Origin: Exiguobacterium marinum DSM 16307
GTDB taxonomy: Bacteria > Bacillota > Bacilli > Exiguobacteriales > Exiguobacteriaceae
Assembly: GCF_000620845.1 (NCBI RefSeq)
Contig: NZ_KK211189.1
Coordinates: 2,387,878 to 2,451,877, forward strand
Reading direction: 5' to 3'
Length of the DNA: 64,000 bases
Part shown: positions 33,834-41,740 of the stretch, in pieces
Numbering within the stretch: position 1 is the stretch's first letter
How the letters are laid out: every line of letters starts with the position of its first letter
Translations under genes and position numbers: made by a program
The notes under the pieces: generated by a model
Told to the model about the DNA's origin: nothing
The model's input: the letters and a program-made list of their open reading frames with translations, nothing else
The model's database searches: none

Positions 33834-34352
33834 TTACCTCAATGCCACATATCCAGCACGTTTCCCGTTTCTCCGTTTCAAAAGAAGTAACAAGAACCCA
33901 CCAATCAGGATAACCCCTGCAGCAGCACCGCTACTATCTAAGAGAACATCTTCTAATAACGCAGTTCTCTCAGGAGTCAAGCTTTGATGATATTCATCAA
34001 AGATCGCGACCGAATTGGCAAGCGTCCAAGCGAACAATAAGTTCAGTCCGGCATGCAGGTTCGTTCTCGAGATGGCTTTCACAAATAATGCACCGAGTGC
34101 AAAAAATGTAACGACATGTACCGTTTTCCGCATAAAGAATTCAATCAGTCCTGCTGTTCCTAACGTTTCAAGTGAGATTTCCTTTCCGGCGTAGTCGAAC
34201 TGCACGTTCGCTAGCGTAGGTTCGATCCACTCCCAATTGAATCGCTCTAGCGGCGACACAATGGACTGATCCGAGTAAGGAGTCGCACTTGATAAGAACA
34301 AGCCGATTAAGATAAGCGCAATCCATATAAATTCATTTTTTAAAAATCGCAT
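33834..34352 (-). CDS. VanZ-like membrane protein
   Basis: A 172-residue protein with four hydrophobic segments. The conserved VanZ features are FMRKTVHVVTFFALGALF after the second segment and FDEYHQSLTPERTALLEDVLLDSSGAAAG, the E-x-x-Q-x-x-x-P-x-R-x-x-x-x-x-D-x-x-x-N/S-x-x-G signature. VanZ proteins give low-level teicoplanin resistance in enterococci, but most family members are uncharacterised. Start: ATG 34352 has AAAGGAA ahead; the frame extends to 34448 but without a site. It stands alone, divergent from the peroxidase gene. Confidence 0.85.
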   Translation of the reverse strand: MRFLKNEFIWIALILIGLFLSSATPYSDQSIVSPLERFNWEWIEPTLANVQFDYAGKEISLETLGTAGLIEFFMRKTVHVVTFFALGALFVKAISRTNLHAGLNLLFAWTLANSVAIFDEYHQSLTPERTALLEDVLLDSSGAAAGVILIGGFLLLLLKRRNGKRAGYVALR

Positions 34353-34463
34353 AACACCGTTCCTTTCTACAACGTTTTTCATTATACGGATTCTTCTGTG
34401 AGAAAGATGTAACAGCGACATCATGATTTCATAACAATTTGATTGCACATAACGTGTTCAAAG

Positions 34464-34492
34464 TCGTCACCCCGTTACTCCCTTGATATACT
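34464..34492 (+). promoter_or_regulatory. Candidate promoter of the glutathione peroxidase gene
   Basis: TCGTCA (34464-34469), a 17-base spacer and TATACT (34487-34492) with a TG extended -10 lie 20 bases before the start codon. Confidence 0.5.
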
Positions 34493-34512
34493 AACGAAAA
34501 GGGGGAATCAAC

Positions 34513-34986
34513 ATGATTTATGATTTTGAAGCAATGAACATGAAAGGACAGCTACAACCGTTAGCTACATATAAAGGCGATGTCCTACTCATCGTCAACA
34601 CAGCGAGCAAATGTGGCTTCACGCCGCAGCTCGACGGACTCGAGTCGTTATACAATACGTATAAAGGTCAAGGGTTACAGATCTTAGGCTTCCCGTGCAA
34701 TCAGTTCGGACATCAGGACCCAGGTTCAAACGAAGAGATTCAAGAATTCTGTCAACTGAATTACGGGGTATCGTTCCCGATGTTCGCAAAAGTCGATGTG
34801 AACGGCAAGGACGCTCATCCGCTCTTCACGTATCTCTCGAAAGAAGCTCCCGGACTCCTCGGGTCGAAGACAATCAAATGGAACTTCACGAAGTTTTTAG
34901 TCGACCGCGATGGAAACGTCATCGAGCGCTTCTCGCCACAGACGACACCGGATGAGATTGAAGATGCGATTAAAAAATTGATCTGA
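34513..34986 (+). CDS. Glutathione peroxidase family peroxidase
   Basis: A 157-residue thioredoxin-fold enzyme. The peroxidatic cysteine is C34 in [11 protein letters not shown], followed by [13 protein letters not shown] with the active-site Gln and [12 protein letters not shown] with the active-site Trp-Asn. These four residues form the GPx catalytic set. Bacterial members usually take electrons from thioredoxin and reduce lipid and organic hydroperoxides; the second cysteine in FPCNQ fits that. The start ATG has GGGGG just upstream. It is a single gene between terminators, close to the ohr genes, giving a local group of peroxide-stress functions. Confidence 0.93.
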   Translation: MIYDFEAMNMKGQLQPLATYKGDVLLIVNTASKCGFTPQLDGLESLYNTYKGQGLQILGFPCNQFGHQDPGSNEEIQEFCQLNYGVSFPMFAKVDVNGKDAHPLFTYLSKEAPGLLGSKTIKWNFTKFLVDRDGNVIERFSPQTTPDEIEDAIKKLI

Positions 34987-34987
34987 C

Positions 34988-35020
34988 CAAAAAAGGATGG
35001 CTCCGAGGAGTCATCCTTTC
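34988..35020. terminator. Bidirectional terminator between peroxidase and CAP genes
   Basis: AAAGGATGGCTCC and GGAGTCATCCTTT form a 13-base stem with one mismatch and a two-base loop; T-runs are available on the minus strand and partly on the plus strand. It serves two convergent genes. Confidence 0.8.
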
Positions 35021-35933
35021 ATCGTGGTGTAATGAAGTTGATTGTATAGAATGGACTGCTCTCATCATTATAGGCGAGGCCGACGGCTGCATGCGTGAAT
35101 CGGGGTTGCAAGATGTTCTCACGGTGACCTTTCGAATTCATGAGTCCCCAATGTGCATGAAATACGCTCATCTGTCCCATCGCCAAATTCTCACCAGCTA
35201 TCGAGTAGGAAAGTCCTGCCTCATCCATCCGGTCGAACGGATCACGTCCTTCTGGGTCGGTGTGACTAAAGAAATCGTTCTGCGCCATGTTCTGACTGTG
35301 CGCCCGAACGACTGGATAAAGGGGTTCGTAGTCAGACAAGGCGTTCAAATCAAACTTCTCCCGGTCCCAATTCATGAGGATACGCATCAACTGCTCATTG
35401 GCGACAGTTCCTTCTTTCGATAAATCGCCATAGTATCCCTCACTCGCCTCTTCGACACGACGCTCGACCGATAAAATACCTTTCAACAGGTCATCGTCAT
35501 GCTGATCGAAAAAGAAGGTGACGTACTGTCCATCAATCGCGAAAACTGAAAAAGCTGGATCATCTGGAATCAAGTATCGATTCAACCCTTTATTATAAGA
35601 TGTCACATCTTCAAAGCCGATGTCCTCGACTTGGTCACGTGTTGTTTCGTTCAAGACGAGACTGCGATACGTACTGCCTGTCTCGAACTGATAAAACCCT
35701 TTCTTCGCACCGTCCTCGTCAATCAATTCAAGTCCGCGATTGCCGCCGCGATCGACCAAATACCAGTCATGCCCGGCATACTGACTTGCAAATTTTGGCG
35801 CGTCCGACACGCGTTCGTTCGCCACTTCTGACTGAACTTGCACACTCGTCGGAGCTGATACGTTCGGCATCTCATATTGCCAAGCCATATAGAGTCCGAT
35901 CGCCATCAATAAGATGATCAATTTTCGAAACAT
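35019..35933 (-). CDS. CAP-domain exported protein (YkwD/YlbC-like)
   Basis: A 304-residue protein with an N-terminal signal anchor (FRKLIILLMAIGLYMAW). The middle carries a CAP-associated domain (HDWYLVDRGGNRGLELID, then DQVEDIGFEDVTSYNKGLNRYLI). The C-terminal CAP/SCP domain has HSQNMAQNDFFSHTDPEG and HRENILQPRFTHAAVG, including the conserved His and Glu positions. It is extracellular and probably binds cell-wall or lipid ligands; bacterial members have no firmly known activity. The start ATG 35933 has GGGAGGAGG ahead; the longer frame to 36023 runs into the ohrR gene. Confidence 0.88.
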   Translation of the reverse strand: MFRKLIILLMAIGLYMAWQYEMPNVSAPTSVQVQSEVANERVSDAPKFASQYAGHDWYLVDRGGNRGLELIDEDGAKKGFYQFETGSTYRSLVLNETTRDQVEDIGFEDVTSYNKGLNRYLIPDDPAFSVFAIDGQYVTFFFDQHDDDLLKGILSVERRVEEASEGYYGDLSKEGTVANEQLMRILMNWDREKFDLNALSDYEPLYPVVRAHSQNMAQNDFFSHTDPEGRDPFDRMDEAGLSYSIAGENLAMGQMSVFHAHWGLMNSKGHRENILQPRFTHAAVGLAYNDESSPFYTINFITPR

Positions 35934-35946
35934 GGCTCCTCCTCCC

Positions 35947-36399
35947 TTACTGCTCCCGCTGACGCTCTCCAAAGACATGTAATCTACCTTTAATATCAGT
36001 GAGCATCTCCATATACGCGACATACGTCGCTTCGTCTATATTCAGCATACCACTTACTTGTAAAGGCACGTTGACTGCCTGCTCACGCAACGCGCTACCG
36101 GTTGCTGTCAGACGGACAACAATTTTTCGTTCATCGTACATTGCACGACTCTTTTCGACATATCCGATTTGGATTAATCGTTTGACGAGCGGTGACAAGG
36201 TACCTGAGTCTAATGTCAGCCTCTCTCCAAGCTGACGCAAATCGATTCCATCTTCTTCCCATAAAACGAGCATCACCAGGTATTGGCTGTATGTCAGGTT
36301 TAGCGGTGCTAAAATCGGGCGATATAGACGGGTAAGCTCTTTTGAAGCGGTATACAACTGAAAACAGATTTGATTTTCTAACTTTAATGATCGTTCCAT
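35947..36399 (-). CDS. ohrR: OhrR-type MarR family repressor
   Basis: A 150-residue MarR-family winged-helix protein. Near the N-terminus, KLENQICFQLYTASKELTRLY carries the single redox-sensing cysteine (C12) that defines OhrR. The DNA-binding part is QLGERLTLDSGTLSPLVKRL with the wing KSRAMYDERKIVVRLT. When the cysteine is oxidised by organic hydroperoxides the protein leaves DNA and ohr is expressed. It has one cysteine in that region and none near the C-terminus, so it is of the one-cysteine type, like B. subtilis OhrR. GGAGG precedes the start. It is divergent from ohr across a matching operator. Confidence 0.92.
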   Translation of the reverse strand: MERSLKLENQICFQLYTASKELTRLYRPILAPLNLTYSQYLVMLVLWEEDGIDLRQLGERLTLDSGTLSPLVKRLIQIGYVEKSRAMYDERKIVVRLTATGSALREQAVNVPLQVSGMLNIDEATYVAYMEMLTDIKGRLHVFGERQREQ

Positions 36400-36438
36400 G
36401 CCTAATCCTCCGTACTCTTCTTTAGCCAAGCATATCAT

Positions 36439-36493
36439 TTGCGAAACTTTTTGACTGCTCTATAATTTAAATTGTGCACAACTTAATTGTTAA
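36439..36493 (+). promoter_or_regulatory. ohr promoter with OhrR operator
   Basis: TTGCGA (36439-36444), a 16-base spacer and TATAAT (36461-36466) form the promoter. From the -10 onward lies an imperfect palindrome centred on GTGCAC (arms ATAATTTAAATT and AACTTAATTGTT, 8 of 12 matching), similar in AT content and layout to known OhrR operators. Confidence 0.7.
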
Positions 36494-36516
36494 AAATGAA
36501 ATGGAGGAATTTAATC

Positions 36517-36930
36517 ATGAAATCACTATTCACAGCATCAGCAACCGCAATCGGTGGCCGCGAAGGTCACGTGAAATCAACAGACGGCGTCATCGACATG
36601 AACGTTTCAATGCCTGGCGCGAAACACGTCGACGGTGCGACGAACCCGGAACAGCTTTTCGCAGCTGGCTATGCGGCTTGCTTCGGTAGTGCCCTCAACC
36701 TCATCATCGGGAAAGAACGTGTGAAGACAGACGGTTCGAGCGTCACAGGTCACGTCACATTGAACCAAAACGATGAAGGCTTCTTCATTTCAGTCGAGCT
36801 TGAAGTCGAAATCAAAGGCGTCGACCAAGCGACAGCGGAACGCCTCGTTGAAGAAGCACACCAAGTGTGCCCTTACTCGAAAGCGACTCGTGGCAACGTC
36901 GATGTCAAACTGACAGCAAAAGCAGCATAA
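36517..36930 (+). CDS. ohr: Organic hydroperoxide resistance protein
   Basis: A 137-residue Ohr/OsmC-type peroxidase. The two catalytic cysteines are C55 in AAGYAACFGSAL and C118 in AHQVCPYSKAT, and the conserved arginine lies in the early loop (GGREGHVKS). It reduces organic hydroperoxides, probably using lipoylated proteins as electron donors. The ATG at 36517 follows GGAGG at good spacing; an in-frame ATG at 36487 has no site. It is controlled by the divergent OhrR. The gene is short and well conserved. Confidence 0.95.
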   Translation: MKSLFTASATAIGGREGHVKSTDGVIDMNVSMPGAKHVDGATNPEQLFAAGYAACFGSALNLIIGKERVKTDGSSVTGHVTLNQNDEGFFISVELEVEIKGVDQATAERLVEEAHQVCPYSKATRGNVDVKLTAKAA

Positions 36931-36937
36931 TCGTTCA

Positions 36938-36966
36938 TCCCGCTCTTCAGGAGCGGGATTTTTTTG
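36938..36966 (+). terminator. Terminator of ohr
   Basis: CCCGCTC and GAGCGGG with a five-base loop are followed by a seven-base T-run. Confidence 0.92.
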
Positions 36967-37023
36967 CTTCATCCTGCGTGTCAGGGGTAAGATAGAAGCA
37001 AGAGGTGAAAGGAGAGGATTCTG

Positions 37024-37866
37024 ATGACAAAACGAAAATCGACTCTTCTTTTTGTTGTGCTCGGTATCTTGTTGTTCACGGCGACCTATAACGCGCTGAC
37101 CGTTCGGACGTACAACGTGACCTCAGAAAAATTGTCAGTGGATGAATCGCTCCGCATCGTACTCCTTTCTGACCTACATAGCGCCTCTTACGGTCATAAA
37201 CAATCGATTTTAATCGATCAAGTCCGTGCTCAGGAACCGGACCTCATCGCCTTACCGGGTGACCTGCTCGACCGTTATCGTTCCCCGGAACCCGCTTTCG
37301 AACTCATCGAGGGACTTGCGGGCATCGCGCCGATGTATTTCGTTACAGGCAATCATGAAATCGATGACTCTGAAGATTACGTACGCCATAATGTCAAAAA
37401 CGTCTTCCGTTCTCACGGGGTGACCGTCCTTGAAAACGAATGGGAACCGATTACGATCAATGAAATCGAACTCGTCATCGGTGGATTAGAGGATCCGTTA
37501 CGAACGTATACCGAAAACATTTATGGAAGTTGGGAAACGGATGCCGCATCATCCATGCAAAACGTCGACTCGAACGACACGTTCAACGTTCTCCTCTCCC
37601 ATCGCGCTGAGGAAGTGGACACATATGCCGACTTGCCTTTCGATCTCGTCTTATCTGGACACGCCCATGGTGGACAAGTGAGAATTCCTTATCTATTGAA
37701 CGGTTTATTCGCTCCTGACCAAGGGTTCTTCCCGAAATATGCAGGAGGTCTTTATGAACATGAGACGTTCACCCATGTGATTGGGCGAGGATTCAACTAT
37801 AGCTTCAACGTGCCAAGGATCTATAACCCACCAGAGATTGTGGTGATTGATGTGCACGGGAAATAA
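37024..37866 (+). CDS. Membrane-anchored metallophosphoesterase
   Basis: A 280-residue calcineurin-like phosphoesterase. An N-terminal membrane anchor is followed by the metal motifs LLSDLHSASYG (D-x-H), ALPGDLLDRY (GD-x-x-D), FVTGNHEID (GNHE), LLSHRAEE and LSGHAHGGQVRIP (GHxH). It resembles YaeI/YkuE-type enzymes, which hydrolyse phosphodiesters or UDP-diacylglucosamine-like lipids; the substrate here is unknown. The active site should face outside. It is a single gene between terminators. An AGGTGAAAGGAGAGG stretch precedes the start. Confidence 0.9.
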   Translation: MTKRKSTLLFVVLGILLFTATYNALTVRTYNVTSEKLSVDESLRIVLLSDLHSASYGHKQSILIDQVRAQEPDLIALPGDLLDRYRSPEPAFELIEGLAGIAPMYFVTGNHEIDDSEDYVRHNVKNVFRSHGVTVLENEWEPITINEIELVIGGLEDPLRTYTENIYGSWETDAASSMQNVDSNDTFNVLLSHRAEEVDTYADLPFDLVLSGHAHGGQVRIPYLLNGLFAPDQGFFPKYAGGLYEHETFTHVIGRGFNYSFNVPRIYNPPEIVVIDVHGK

Positions 37867-37893
37867 CGGACACTCAAGGGAAGTGTCCGTTGT
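37865..37893. terminator. Hairpin between convergent phosphoesterase and cation transporter genes
   Basis: CGGACACT and AGTGTCCG pair perfectly around a seven-base loop. The T-run is modest on both sides. Confidence 0.6.
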
Positions 37894-37894
37894 C

Positions 37895-38797
37895 TTACCA
37901 GATGATCCGTTCCTCACAACATTGTCGCTCTCGTTCGACCTGTACCGTTGAGCGCTCGAACTTTCCGTATTTACGAATCCGCTCCGTCACTTGTCGTAAC
38001 ACGGCTTGATCATCTGCCTCTTCTCCGATTAATACGTGACATGTCGCGGCATGCTCACTCGATGAGATCGACCAGACGTGCAAGTCGTGCACCTCTTTCA
38101 CCCCATCAACACTAGCAATCTCTTCTTGCATCGCTCGGACATCGATTTGTGCCGGTGATCCTTCCATCAAAATATGAATTGCCTCACGTGTCACGCGATA
38201 GCCGCTAATCAAAATCAAGACAGCTACAAACGCACTCGCGACCGGGTCAGCCCAAGTCCATCCGAACACCATGATGAGGATTGCGGCCGTAATCGCTCCA
38301 ACCGATCCGAGTAAATCGCCGAACACGTGAAGTAAAGCACTCTTCACGTTCAAATTATCTTTCTCCCCGCGCATTAAAATCCAAGCGGCAAGGATATTGA
38401 CGAGTAGCCCTATGATGGCAACAATCAACATACCACCACTCAAAATTTCCGGTGGAGCACTTATCCGTTGGTATGCCTCTATAAGAATATAGATCGAGAT
38501 AACGAGTAGCGTCAGCCCATTTATGAATGCCGCTAAAATTTCAAAACGTCGATACCCGAATGTCCGGCTAGGCGTCGCCGCTTTCGCCCCGAATCGTACA
38601 GCTAGGAAGCTTAGCCCTAACGCCGCTGCATCTCCGAGCATATGTCCTGCATCCGACAAGAGCGCCAAACTGTTCGTCCATAGACCACCGATGACTTCAA
38701 CGACCATGAACGTCGCAATCAGGATGAAAGCAAAGAATAGCGCACGCTGGTTCGTGGAATGATGATGGTGATGGTCGTGATCATGATGATGTCCCAT
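37895..38797 (-). CDS. czcD: CzcD-type cation diffusion facilitator
   Basis: A 300-residue CDF transporter. The His-rich N-terminus (HHDHDHHHHH) should buffer metal. Six membrane helices carry the metal sites SLALLSDAGHMLGDAA (H/D in helix 2) and VASAFVAVLILISG, and the cytoplasmic C-terminal domain has VKEVHDLHVWSISS and HVLIGE. It exports zinc and probably cobalt or cadmium against protons. The last residues hold two adjacent cysteines (QCCEE), perhaps a further metal site. A palindrome overlaps its -35, indicating control by a metal-sensing repressor not encoded here. Confidence 0.93.
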   Translation of the reverse strand: MGHHHDHDHHHHHSTNQRALFFAFILIATFMVVEVIGGLWTNSLALLSDAGHMLGDAAALGLSFLAVRFGAKAATPSRTFGYRRFEILAAFINGLTLLVISIYILIEAYQRISAPPEILSGGMLIVAIIGLLVNILAAWILMRGEKDNLNVKSALLHVFGDLLGSVGAITAAILIMVFGWTWADPVASAFVAVLILISGYRVTREAIHILMEGSPAQIDVRAMQEEIASVDGVKEVHDLHVWSISSSEHAATCHVLIGEEADDQAVLRQVTERIRKYGKFERSTVQVERERQCCEERIIW

Positions 38798-38843
38798 GAC
38801 TAATTCCTCCTTCTGTCTCTTATATTATTCCATTTCACCGAAA

Positions 38844-38865
38844 CATTCAAACTTTCATTTGAATG
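38844..38865 (-). promoter_or_regulatory. Palindromic operator over the czcD promoter
   Basis: CATTCAAA and TTTGAATG are perfect eight-base arms six bases apart. On the minus strand the TTGAAT of the arm fits as a -35, with TAATAT as the -10 17 bases downstream. The arrangement suits an ArsR/SmtB-type metal repressor (CzrA-like); the regulator is not in the window. Confidence 0.55.
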
Positions 38866-38872
38866 AAAAACA

Positions 38873-38901
38873 TTAAAAAAACGGGAGAATGAATCTCCCG
38901 C
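38873..38901 (-). terminator. Terminator of the SH3-like protein gene
   Basis: Minus strand CGGGAGA and TCTCCCG with a five-base loop are followed by seven T, seven bases after the stop at 38908. Confidence 0.92.
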
Positions 38902-38907
38902 CTCCCA

Positions 38908-39666
38908 TCACTTTTGTTCTAGGCGTACACGCATCACGCCACTGTATGGAAACAGCTTCAACTGAACAGCCTCTCCCTCGAACCAGACGCCAGCGGGTTG
39001 TTCGCTCGTCGGTTGGATGTCAGGGGTCGCGATTGCTTGTTTGTCCCAATCGACGGCACGTACTTTTTGGTCTCGTACCATGAGGAAGAACCCATCATAG
39101 AAATGATACTCGTTCACTTGATCACGTTGAACGGCAGAAGGATTTCCGAGTTCAGCTCGAACGGTCGCTATGTCTTTGCCAATCCAGTTGAGGACGGTCT
39201 CCGAGGCGTTCGGCACGACTTGTTGCCATGCGGCGATCACCTCATCGTCAGACAAGACCGGTGCATCCGTCGTGACACTCTCTTCCGTAACCCAACCAGT
39301 CATTCGTTCGTTCAACTGAACTTTCACGAACCCACTTACTGTCTCCAAGCGTTCAAAACGATCGCCGAGATCGGCTTCGTAAACGACCGCAACTCGGTCA
39401 TCCGCATATACTTTCGTATAAGGTTGTTCGATATAAATCATTTCTGCTAATTCGGTTTCGGCGTCCTCTGGTTGTTCGGACTCCGAATCGACCATCTCCG
39501 TTGCAATCTCATCTGATTCCGGTAAAGCTGACTTCTGCTTTTGGTCAATCAATGCCGCAAACGCAATGATGCCAACTAAGGCGAGCATCAATGCCACCGC
39601 CGTCGTGATTCGGAATACGCGTTTACGCTTTCGGGTCGTCGCGCGCGACATTCTTCCTCCATTCAT
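38908..39666 (-). CDS. Membrane-anchored protein with SH3-like domain
   Basis: About 252 residues: a basic N-terminus (TTRKRKRVFR), one membrane helix (TTAVALMLALVGIIAFAAL), an acidic linker, an SH3b-like segment (YTKVYADDRVAVVYEADLGDRFERLETVSGFVKVQ with GWVTEESV), and a C-terminal domain of two strands around EYHFYDGFFLMVRDQKV. The SH3b segment suggests binding to peptidoglycan outside the cell. The C-terminal part is not recognised. Starts at 39666 (AGGAG eight bases ahead) and 39651 (GGAGG four bases ahead) are both possible. It follows the ABC-F gene by 11 bases, so the two share a transcript. Confidence 0.6.
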   Translation of the reverse strand: MNGGRMSRATTRKRKRVFRITTAVALMLALVGIIAFAALIDQKQKSALPESDEIATEMVDSESEQPEDAETELAEMIYIEQPYTKVYADDRVAVVYEADLGDRFERLETVSGFVKVQLNERMTGWVTEESVTTDAPVLSDDEVIAAWQQVVPNASETVLNWIGKDIATVRAELGNPSAVQRDQVNEYHFYDGFFLMVRDQKVRAVDWDKQAIATPDIQPTSEQPAGVWFEGEAVQLKLFPYSGVMRVRLEQK

Positions 39667-39677
39667 GTTCTTCACTC

Positions 39678-41375
39678 CTACTCGATTCGATTCATTCCAC
39701 TCGTTTCGTCAAATGGTAGGAGGTTTCCTGCCTCATCAAAAAATTTCAAGTCATGTTTTGTCAATTCGTCCATCGTTCGGACCATTTGTTCAACATCGAC
39801 CGGTCCATCGCGCTCATCGTTCTCACGTATGACAATGTGTTCTCCTAATTCAATCGTGCGTGAAGTCAGACGATGGAAATAGCGGTCGTGGGAAATCAAC
39901 AACAGTCCGCCCGGATAGACGGACAAGGCCGCCTCGATTTGTTCGCGTGTTGCCACATCCAAATAGTTCGTCGGTTCGTCGAGTGCTAAGAGATGCGCGT
40001 CGGAGAAATAGAGAATGAGAAAGGCAATCCGACACTTCTCACCCATACTCGCCTCGACAATCGGAAGGTGCACTTCATCCCGCCGGAACAAGAAGTGGGC
40101 GAGCAGCGTCCGCGCTTCCGTCTCCTCGATGTCACTATGGGCGAGCAACGCCTCGAGTAGCGTTCCCGTTTCCGGCAGACGTTCGAGTGTTTGCGAGAAA
40201 TACCCGATCTTCAGACGGGGGTGTCGCTGGATGACACCCGAAAGTGGAGCTCGTTCACCAATCAGTACGTTCAATAATGTCGTCTTGCCGCTTCCGTTCG
40301 GTCCGATGATGGAGATGCGGTCTCCTTTTTGAATCGAGAAGGAGAATGGGTTATAAAACGGCTCGCCGTATCCAAACGTCATATGTTCACACGTCAGCCA
40401 CGTCTTCGCTTCAAGCTCATCCGCAGCAAAACGGACGGAGATGGTCTTCTCTTCTTTCGGCTTCCGCGGACGATTGTCTTCGAGCTGTCTCAGCTTCTGT
40501 TCTCTCGCTTTCATTTTGACGGCGAGATTAGCTGCTCCTTTTTGCGCCCCTGGGCTGCGGACACTAGCCGTTGCTTTCGCCTTCAAGTGCCACCCTTTAT
40601 ATTGGGCAATCATCTCCAAAAGTTCTATCTTCCGGCTCTCGTAGCGGGCGTGAACTCGCTCGTCACGCACACGTTCCTCCTCTTTTTGCCGCTTATACGC
40701 CGTATAATTTCCCGGGTAACGGGTAACTTGTCCGTCCGACAGTTCAAGGATTACAGTTGCGACATCATCCATCAATTGACGGTCATGTGAGATGACAAGA
40801 ACTGTCCCGTTGAATCGGTTCAGCCACTGTGTGAGCCAGTCGATCGACTCGATGTCCAAGTGGTTCGTCGGTTCGTCGAGAAGGACGAGGTCGACCCGCT
40901 TCATCGTCAATGTCGAAAGCTGTGCCCGCGTCTTCTCACCCCCGCTCAAGTCGTTGATGTTTCGGTCGAGCTGACCATCTAGCCCGAGTCGAGTCAACGC
41001 CCTCTTCGCCTCTTGCTCCAAGTTGTATACATCGAGTGCTAGTGCTCGTTCATAGGAGCGCATGACTCGCGCCTCATCGCCTGAAGACACATCTTCATAG
41101 AGGGCATATCGTTCGGGATCGCTCCGCATCACCCACTCAAGGAGCGACATGTCCTCGGATTCAATCGTCTGCCGGACGAGTCCGATTTCACCGTGACATT
41201 CAATCGTCCCGGCTTGTGGGGTCAATTCCCCTGTCACGAGTCGGAAGAGCGTCGTCTTTCCACTCCCGTTCAATCCGAACAATACAGCTCGTTCTCCGGC
41301 TACGATCTCAAAAGAGACCGCTTCAAATAATGGTTTCCGGTCATAATCAAACCGGACTTGTTTCATAACTAACAT
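39678..41375 (-). CDS. ABC-F family ribosomal ATPase, probable antibiotic protection
   Basis: A 565-residue protein with two ABC domains and no membrane part. Domain 1 has GLNGSGKTTLF, LSGGEKTRAQLS and VLLDEPTNHLDI; domain 2 has GPNGSGKTTLLN, a degenerate signature (ASMGEKCRIAFL) and LLALDEPTNYLDV. The linker between them is long and basic (KGWHLKAKATASVRSPGAQ), as in ABC-F proteins that reach into the ribosome and displace antibiotics (Vga, Msr, VmlR types). The start ATG 41375 has GAGGTGA ahead. The leader contains a small uORF and a terminator, the usual sign of antibiotic-induced control. Housekeeping ABC-F roles remain possible. Confidence 0.85.
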   Translation of the reverse strand: MLVMKQVRFDYDRKPLFEAVSFEIVAGERAVLFGLNGSGKTTLFRLVTGELTPQAGTIECHGEIGLVRQTIESEDMSLLEWVMRSDPERYALYEDVSSGDEARVMRSYERALALDVYNLEQEAKRALTRLGLDGQLDRNINDLSGGEKTRAQLSTLTMKRVDLVLLDEPTNHLDIESIDWLTQWLNRFNGTVLVISHDRQLMDDVATVILELSDGQVTRYPGNYTAYKRQKEEERVRDERVHARYESRKIELLEMIAQYKGWHLKAKATASVRSPGAQKGAANLAVKMKAREQKLRQLEDNRPRKPKEEKTISVRFAADELEAKTWLTCEHMTFGYGEPFYNPFSFSIQKGDRISIIGPNGSGKTTLLNVLIGERAPLSGVIQRHPRLKIGYFSQTLERLPETGTLLEALLAHSDIEETEARTLLAHFLFRRDEVHLPIVEASMGEKCRIAFLILYFSDAHLLALDEPTNYLDVATREQIEAALSVYPGGLLLISHDRYFHRLTSRTIELGEHIVIRENDERDGPVDVEQMVRTMDELTKHDLKFFDEAGNLLPFDETSGMNRIE

Positions 41376-41413
41376 CTGTTTCACCTCGCTTATTTTTCCG
41401 ATACGCGATGAAA

Positions 41414-41446
41414 CAAAAAACACCATCCGCTTCAAAGCGGTGGTGT
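41414..41446 (-). terminator. Attenuator-type terminator before the ABC-F gene
   Basis: Minus strand ACACCACCGCTT and AAGCGGATGGTGT form a 12-base stem with one bulge, followed by TTTTTTG. It lies about 40 bases upstream of the ABC-F start codon and points toward it, so it would stop transcription before the gene. Confidence 0.8.
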
Positions 41447-41545
41447 GAAGGAATCCGTTCAAATGAGGAAAACGAGCGTTTCCCGTACTTGAAAAAATGG
41501 ACACACTTCACCCGTAACTGTTCAAGCGAACAGTGATGATTCGTC

Positions 41546-41575
41546 TCATCGATGGAGTGAATGTGTTTTTTTCAT
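41546..41575 (-). CDS. Nine-codon leader peptide (uORF) of the ABC-F gene
   Basis: ATG at 41575 opens a frame MKKTHSLHR ending in TGA. GGGAGG lies 11 bases upstream, and a GTG-CCA-TGA frame starts six bases after the same site. Position between promoter and attenuator is typical of leader peptides that sense stalled ribosomes. There is no other support. Confidence 0.45.
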   Translation of the reverse strand: MKKTHSLHR

Positions 41576-41609
41576 GGCACGGTGTACCTCCCTTTCCTAA
41601 GTTACTGTC

Positions 41610-41638
41610 ACCTTATCAGATTGAAAGCGCATTCGCAA
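41610..41638 (-). promoter_or_regulatory. Candidate promoter of the ABC-F leader
   Basis: Minus strand TTGCGA (41638-41633), a 17-base spacer and TAAGGT (41615-41610) with TGA just before the -10. The transcript would carry about 230 bases of leader with the uORF, an ACTGTTC/GAACAGT hairpin near 41517-41534, a GTGAAG that can pair with CTTCAC just before the attenuator stem, and the attenuator itself. Confidence 0.45.
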
Positions 41639-41740
41639 CAACCCGCCCCACAATCTCCCGTTTTTTCTACTCCTTTAGGCGGATGCGATTCATTCATCCC
41701 CGCGTTATGATGACAGTATATTCGAACAGTGAGGTGATGC

